From Methanobacteriota archaeon (GTDB taxonomy: Archaea; Thermoplasmatota; Poseidoniia; Poseidoniales; Thalassarchaeaceae): a DNA stretch of 7,197 nucleotides. Positions 5,553 through 7,197 of the stretch are shown here, in pieces. The notes under the pieces were generated by a model. It saw only the letters and a list, made by a program, of their open reading frames with translations, ran no database searches and was not told where the DNA came from. The stretch spans positions 1-7,197 of the forward strand of contig PBPH01000093.1 in NCBI GenBank assembly GCA_002725475.1, read 5' to 3'. The position numbers and the translations under genes were made by a program. Every line of letters starts with the position of its first letter. The first letter of the stretch is position 1.

Positions 5553-7087
5553 AATATAGCCAAGATGAGTCCTTTTTCAATCAAAAAGGCATAGATTTTG
5601 ATGCCGAAGGTTGGGAAGATACAGATTGGGAAACCCACGAACCTTCTGACGACCCTTCCCCGTTTGAAACTATTGAATGGGAAACATTACCCGTTCCACC
5701 GCCCGAAATTAGAAATTTAATGGGAATACTGTCCCGAAATAAGAAAGAATGTTTGGTTGTGGGAGGCGCAGTAAGAGATTTATTATTGGGATTAGAGCCG
5801 AAAGATTGGGATTTAGCCACCAATCGCACACCTAAGCAAATTGACGATGTAATAGGCTTCGGTGGAAAGCATAGTGGCGGCTATCCCCGAATGGTCACAG
5901 GAAAACAAGCAGACAAAGCATTACAAACAGGATTGACGAGTTTAATTCTGCTTGAAGAAGGTGGCGAACCTGTTGAAGTGACCACTTATCGTTCTGATTT
6001 AGGAATGGAAGAAGGGACAAGGACACCGATAGTAGCCCCTGCGGAAACTTTTGAAGAAGATGCCGCACGAAGGGATTTTACTATCAATGCTATGGGTATG
6101 ACGGCAGACGGAAGATTGATAGACCCTACGGGTGGTCAAGAAGATTTGAAAAACGGTGTTCTTAGAGCCGTTGGAAATCCGAATGAGAGATTTATTGAAG
6201 ACCCTCTCCGAATGATTAGAGCCATTAGATTTTCAGTTCGTTTAGGGTTGCCGATTGAGGAAAATACATATCAAGCCATTCTTGATAATGTGGATTTGAT
6301 TCCCACATTGTCTGCACCTCGTCTGCGACAGGAGATTGGAAAGGTATTGGTTGAACCCAACGGATTCCAAATGTTGATGGAAACAGGCATTATTCCAATT
6401 TTAATGCCCGAATTCCGCAATATGGAACAATATCACCACAAGTTAGATTATCACCCCGAAGATACTCTTTACAATCACTACATTGAAGCATTCAAGAAAT
6501 TCACCACGATTCCTAACCGAACAGAATTGGGTGCGTGGGCATTATTGTTCCACGACATCGCTAAACCTCAAACGGCAGATTGGAAAGAAGAAGGGGGTTA
6601 TCATACCTTTTATGGACACGATAAGCAAGGGGCGCAATTGGTTTTGGACAAATACAACAATGAAAAAGGCCCATTTGAGTTTTCCAAGAAAGAATTACAA
6701 GCGATTGCATGGACTACTGACCATCATTTACAGAAGTTTTGGGAAAGTAAGAAACCGATGAAGGTTTCGGCTATGAGAAATGATGAAAGATTCCCATTAC
6801 TTGTTGAAGTCGTGATAGGAGATACGATGGGAATTAGGCGTGGAGGCGATGAGGAATTAGAGCGCAGATTGAATGAAATAAATCAAATTACAGACAAAGT
6901 AAATGAACAGAAGGCTAAAATGGGGAATAGGCCAAAGGACTTTGCGAGAAAGGTCATTCAAGAATTGAATGTTCAAGGAAAAGAAATCAGTATGGCTTTG
7001 AATGAAATTGAGGAAATGGTTTCCACAGGACAGGTTCAATCTTACGATGAGGCACTTGAGGTCTTGAAGACAAAGAGGAATGCTTAG
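5549..7087 (+). CDS. cca: CCA-adding tRNA nucleotidyltransferase, class II (bacterial type) with HD domain; no normal start codon
   Basis: The enzyme adds or repairs the 3' CCA of tRNA using CTP and ATP. Counting from codon 5549: an acidic linker (16-46); the family N-terminal helix; GGAVRD (72-77), the class II nucleotide-binding signature; DWD (86-88), the metal-binding acidic pair; EVTTYR (143-148); RRDFTINAM (174-182); a DPTGG-DL--G-LRAVG region (192-209); EDPLR (217-221), the EDxxR amino-acid template that selects CTP and ATP; RLRQEIGKVL (258-267); then an HD domain with HHKLDYHP and HD at 335-336; and a helical C-terminus. All class II core motifs look intact. There is no in-frame ATG, GTG or TTG before ATG 5720, which falls inside the family's N-terminal helix and lacks a promoter box. 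A longer frame opening at 5285 only shadows the upstream gene. Entry by -1 slip at the A9 run is my preferred reading. Archaeal chromosomes normally use class I enzymes. Confidence 0.85.
   Translation: MKYSQDESFFNQKGIDFDAEGWEDTDWETHEPSDDPSPFETIEWETLPVPPPEIRNLMGILSRNKKECLVVGGAVRDLLLGLEPKDWDLATNRTPKQIDDVIGFGGKHSGGYPRMVTGKQADKALQTGLTSLILLEEGGEPVEVTTYRSDLGMEEGTRTPIVAPAETFEEDAARRDFTINAMGMTADGRLIDPTGGQEDLKNGVLRAVGNPNERFIEDPLRMIRAIRFSVRLGLPIEENTYQAILDNVDLIPTLSAPRLRQEIGKVLVEPNGFQMLMETGIIPILMPEFRNMEQYHHKLDYHPEDTLYNHYIEAFKKFTTIPNRTELGAWALLFHDIAKPQTADWKEEGGYHTFYGHDKQGAQLVLDKYNNEKGPFEFSKKELQAIAWTTDHHLQKFWESKKPMKVSAMRNDERFPLLVEVVIGDTMGIRRGGDEELERRLNEINQITDKVNEQKAKMGNRPKDFARKVIQELNVQGKEISMALNEIEEMVSTGQVQSYDEALEVLKTKRNA
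5571..5589 (+). repeat. 7-bp inverted repeat (hairpin) after the A9 stop
   Basis: CCTTTTT (5571-5577) and AAAAAGG (5583-5589) are perfectly complementary around a 5-nt loop CAATC. An overlapping alternative stem, GGCAT (5588-5592) with ATGCC (5601-5605), shares the GG and would compete. The first stem starts 21 nt after the slippery run, further than the usual 5-9 nt for a frameshift stimulator, and no T-run follows to make a terminator. Its function is therefore open. Confidence 0.45.
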
Positions 7088-7090
7088 ATA
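7084..7090 (+). promoter_or_regulatory. TATA-like box TTAGATA, leaderless promoter of the last gene
   Basis: TTAGATA ends 23 nt before the ATG at 7113 and embeds the TAG stop (7085-7087) of the CCA-enzyme frame. No convincing Shine-Dalgarno sequence lies at the proper distance; GTGAGGG at 7095-7101 is 12 or more nt away from the start. Confidence 0.65.
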
Positions 7091-7095
7091 ACAAG
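7084..7095 (+). repeat. 12-bp direct repeat TTAGATAACAAG, copy 2
   Basis: This is an exact copy of 4012-4023. In both cases it spans stop codon plus TATA-like box and is followed by an ATG 18 nt after its last base, so position and spacing are conserved as well as sequence. Confidence 0.5.
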
Positions 7096-7112
7096 TGAGG
7101 GAATGTGATATT

Positions 7113-7197
7113 ATGGGTGGTGCATTTGTTGAAACATACGAACCCTTGAAATGGAATTGGAAGGGCAAATCCTATTCATTAAATGAAGCCAAACGAA
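7113..7197 (+). CDS. 5' end of a gene of unknown function (partial)
   Basis: The frame begins MGGAFVETYEPLKWNWKGKS and stays open to the window end (28 codons). The start is chosen because the TTAGATA box lies at the standard 23-nt spacing; an ATG at 7104 is followed directly by TGA. The visible part is soluble and Trp/Lys-rich. Too little is present to name a family. Confidence 0.55.
   Translation, partial: MGGAFVETYEPLKWNWKGKSYSLNEAKR

Noticed and set aside
5550..5558. TAAAATATA as a separate leaderless promoter for the CCA enzyme
   Set aside because: It is TATA-like and overlaps the stop like other boxes, but no ATG, GTG or TTG exists at the expected position (about 5576-5584).
5565..5594. 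ATG at 5565 as start of the CCA enzyme or as a minigene
   Set aside because: It is out of frame with the CCA enzyme and stops after nine codons (MSPFSIKKA). No box lies 23-24 nt upstream. It could reach the enzyme only by its own -1 slip at the AAAAAG run, a less favourable site than A9.
6857..7168. Minus-strand open frame over the end of the CCA enzyme
   Set aside because: It overlaps the conserved helical C-terminus of the enzyme and the next promoter, and shows no promoter of its own.
1..7197. tRNA or rRNA genes, CRISPR arrays, insertion sequences, integrase or attachment sites, intrinsic terminators
   Set aside because: I looked on both strands and saw no cloverleaf, spaced identical repeats, transposase motifs, terminal inverted repeats or GC hairpin followed by a T-run. 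The window is essentially all coding, with no gene-free stretch above 300 bases.

Overview
The window reads as compact archaeal extrachromosomal or viral DNA, most likely from a marine planktonic archaeon. The host assignment is inference. Every gene is on the + strand, gaps are a few tens of bases or less, and almost every gene starts with no Shine-Dalgarno sequence. Instead, eight starts lie 23-24 nt downstream of the last base of a TATA-like box (TTTAGATA, TTAGATA, TTAAATA, TATAAATA or TTAAAATA). That is the geometry of archaeal TBP/TFB promoters driving leaderless mRNAs. The stop codon of the preceding gene lies inside the box or touches it. The Cys/Asp-rich repeats of the 423-aa surface protein are of a kind I associate with marine plankton, including Marine Group II (Poseidoniales) archaea. 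The 167-aa first gene belongs to a family I recognise only from phages and viruses. No capsid, terminase, polymerase or integrase gene is visible, so the viral label is unproven.

Layout: 51-554 is a conserved phage/virus-type protein of unknown function. 580-1263 holds three tiny genes: a two-helix membrane protein, a single-helix membrane protein and a 41-aa peptide. 1289-2560 encodes an acidic, single-pass, probably surface-exposed protein with two Cys-framed Asp-rich repeats and a run of N-glycosylation sequons. 2590-3439 encodes three small membrane proteins in a translationally coupled group with 4-nt overlaps. 3470-4015 encodes a class I SAM-dependent methyltransferase-like protein. 4041-5552 encodes a 503-aa protein of unknown function with two N-terminal membrane helices. 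5549-7087 encodes a complete class II (bacterial-type) CCA-adding tRNA nucleotidyltransferase with an HD domain. 7113 to the window end is the start of another gene.

The most striking point is the junction between the 503-aa gene and the CCA-enzyme frame. The upstream gene ends with codons AAA AAA AAA TAA, a perfect A_AAA_AAA slippery heptamer abutting the stop. The downstream frame is exactly -1. It has no ATG, GTG or TTG for 57 codons, although its coding sense (acidic linker, then the family's N-terminal helix) begins well before its first Met, and no leaderless promoter fits a separate start. A -1 frameshift or transcriptional slippage would give a membrane-anchored CCA-enzyme fusion of about 1015 aa. 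The alternative is a one-base homopolymer error in the sequence.

Taken together (inference), the small membrane proteins around the large ectodomain protein look like an envelope or surface module. The methyltransferase and CCA enzyme look like accessory modification and tRNA-maintenance functions. Most genes carry their own leaderless promoter rather than sharing a long operon.
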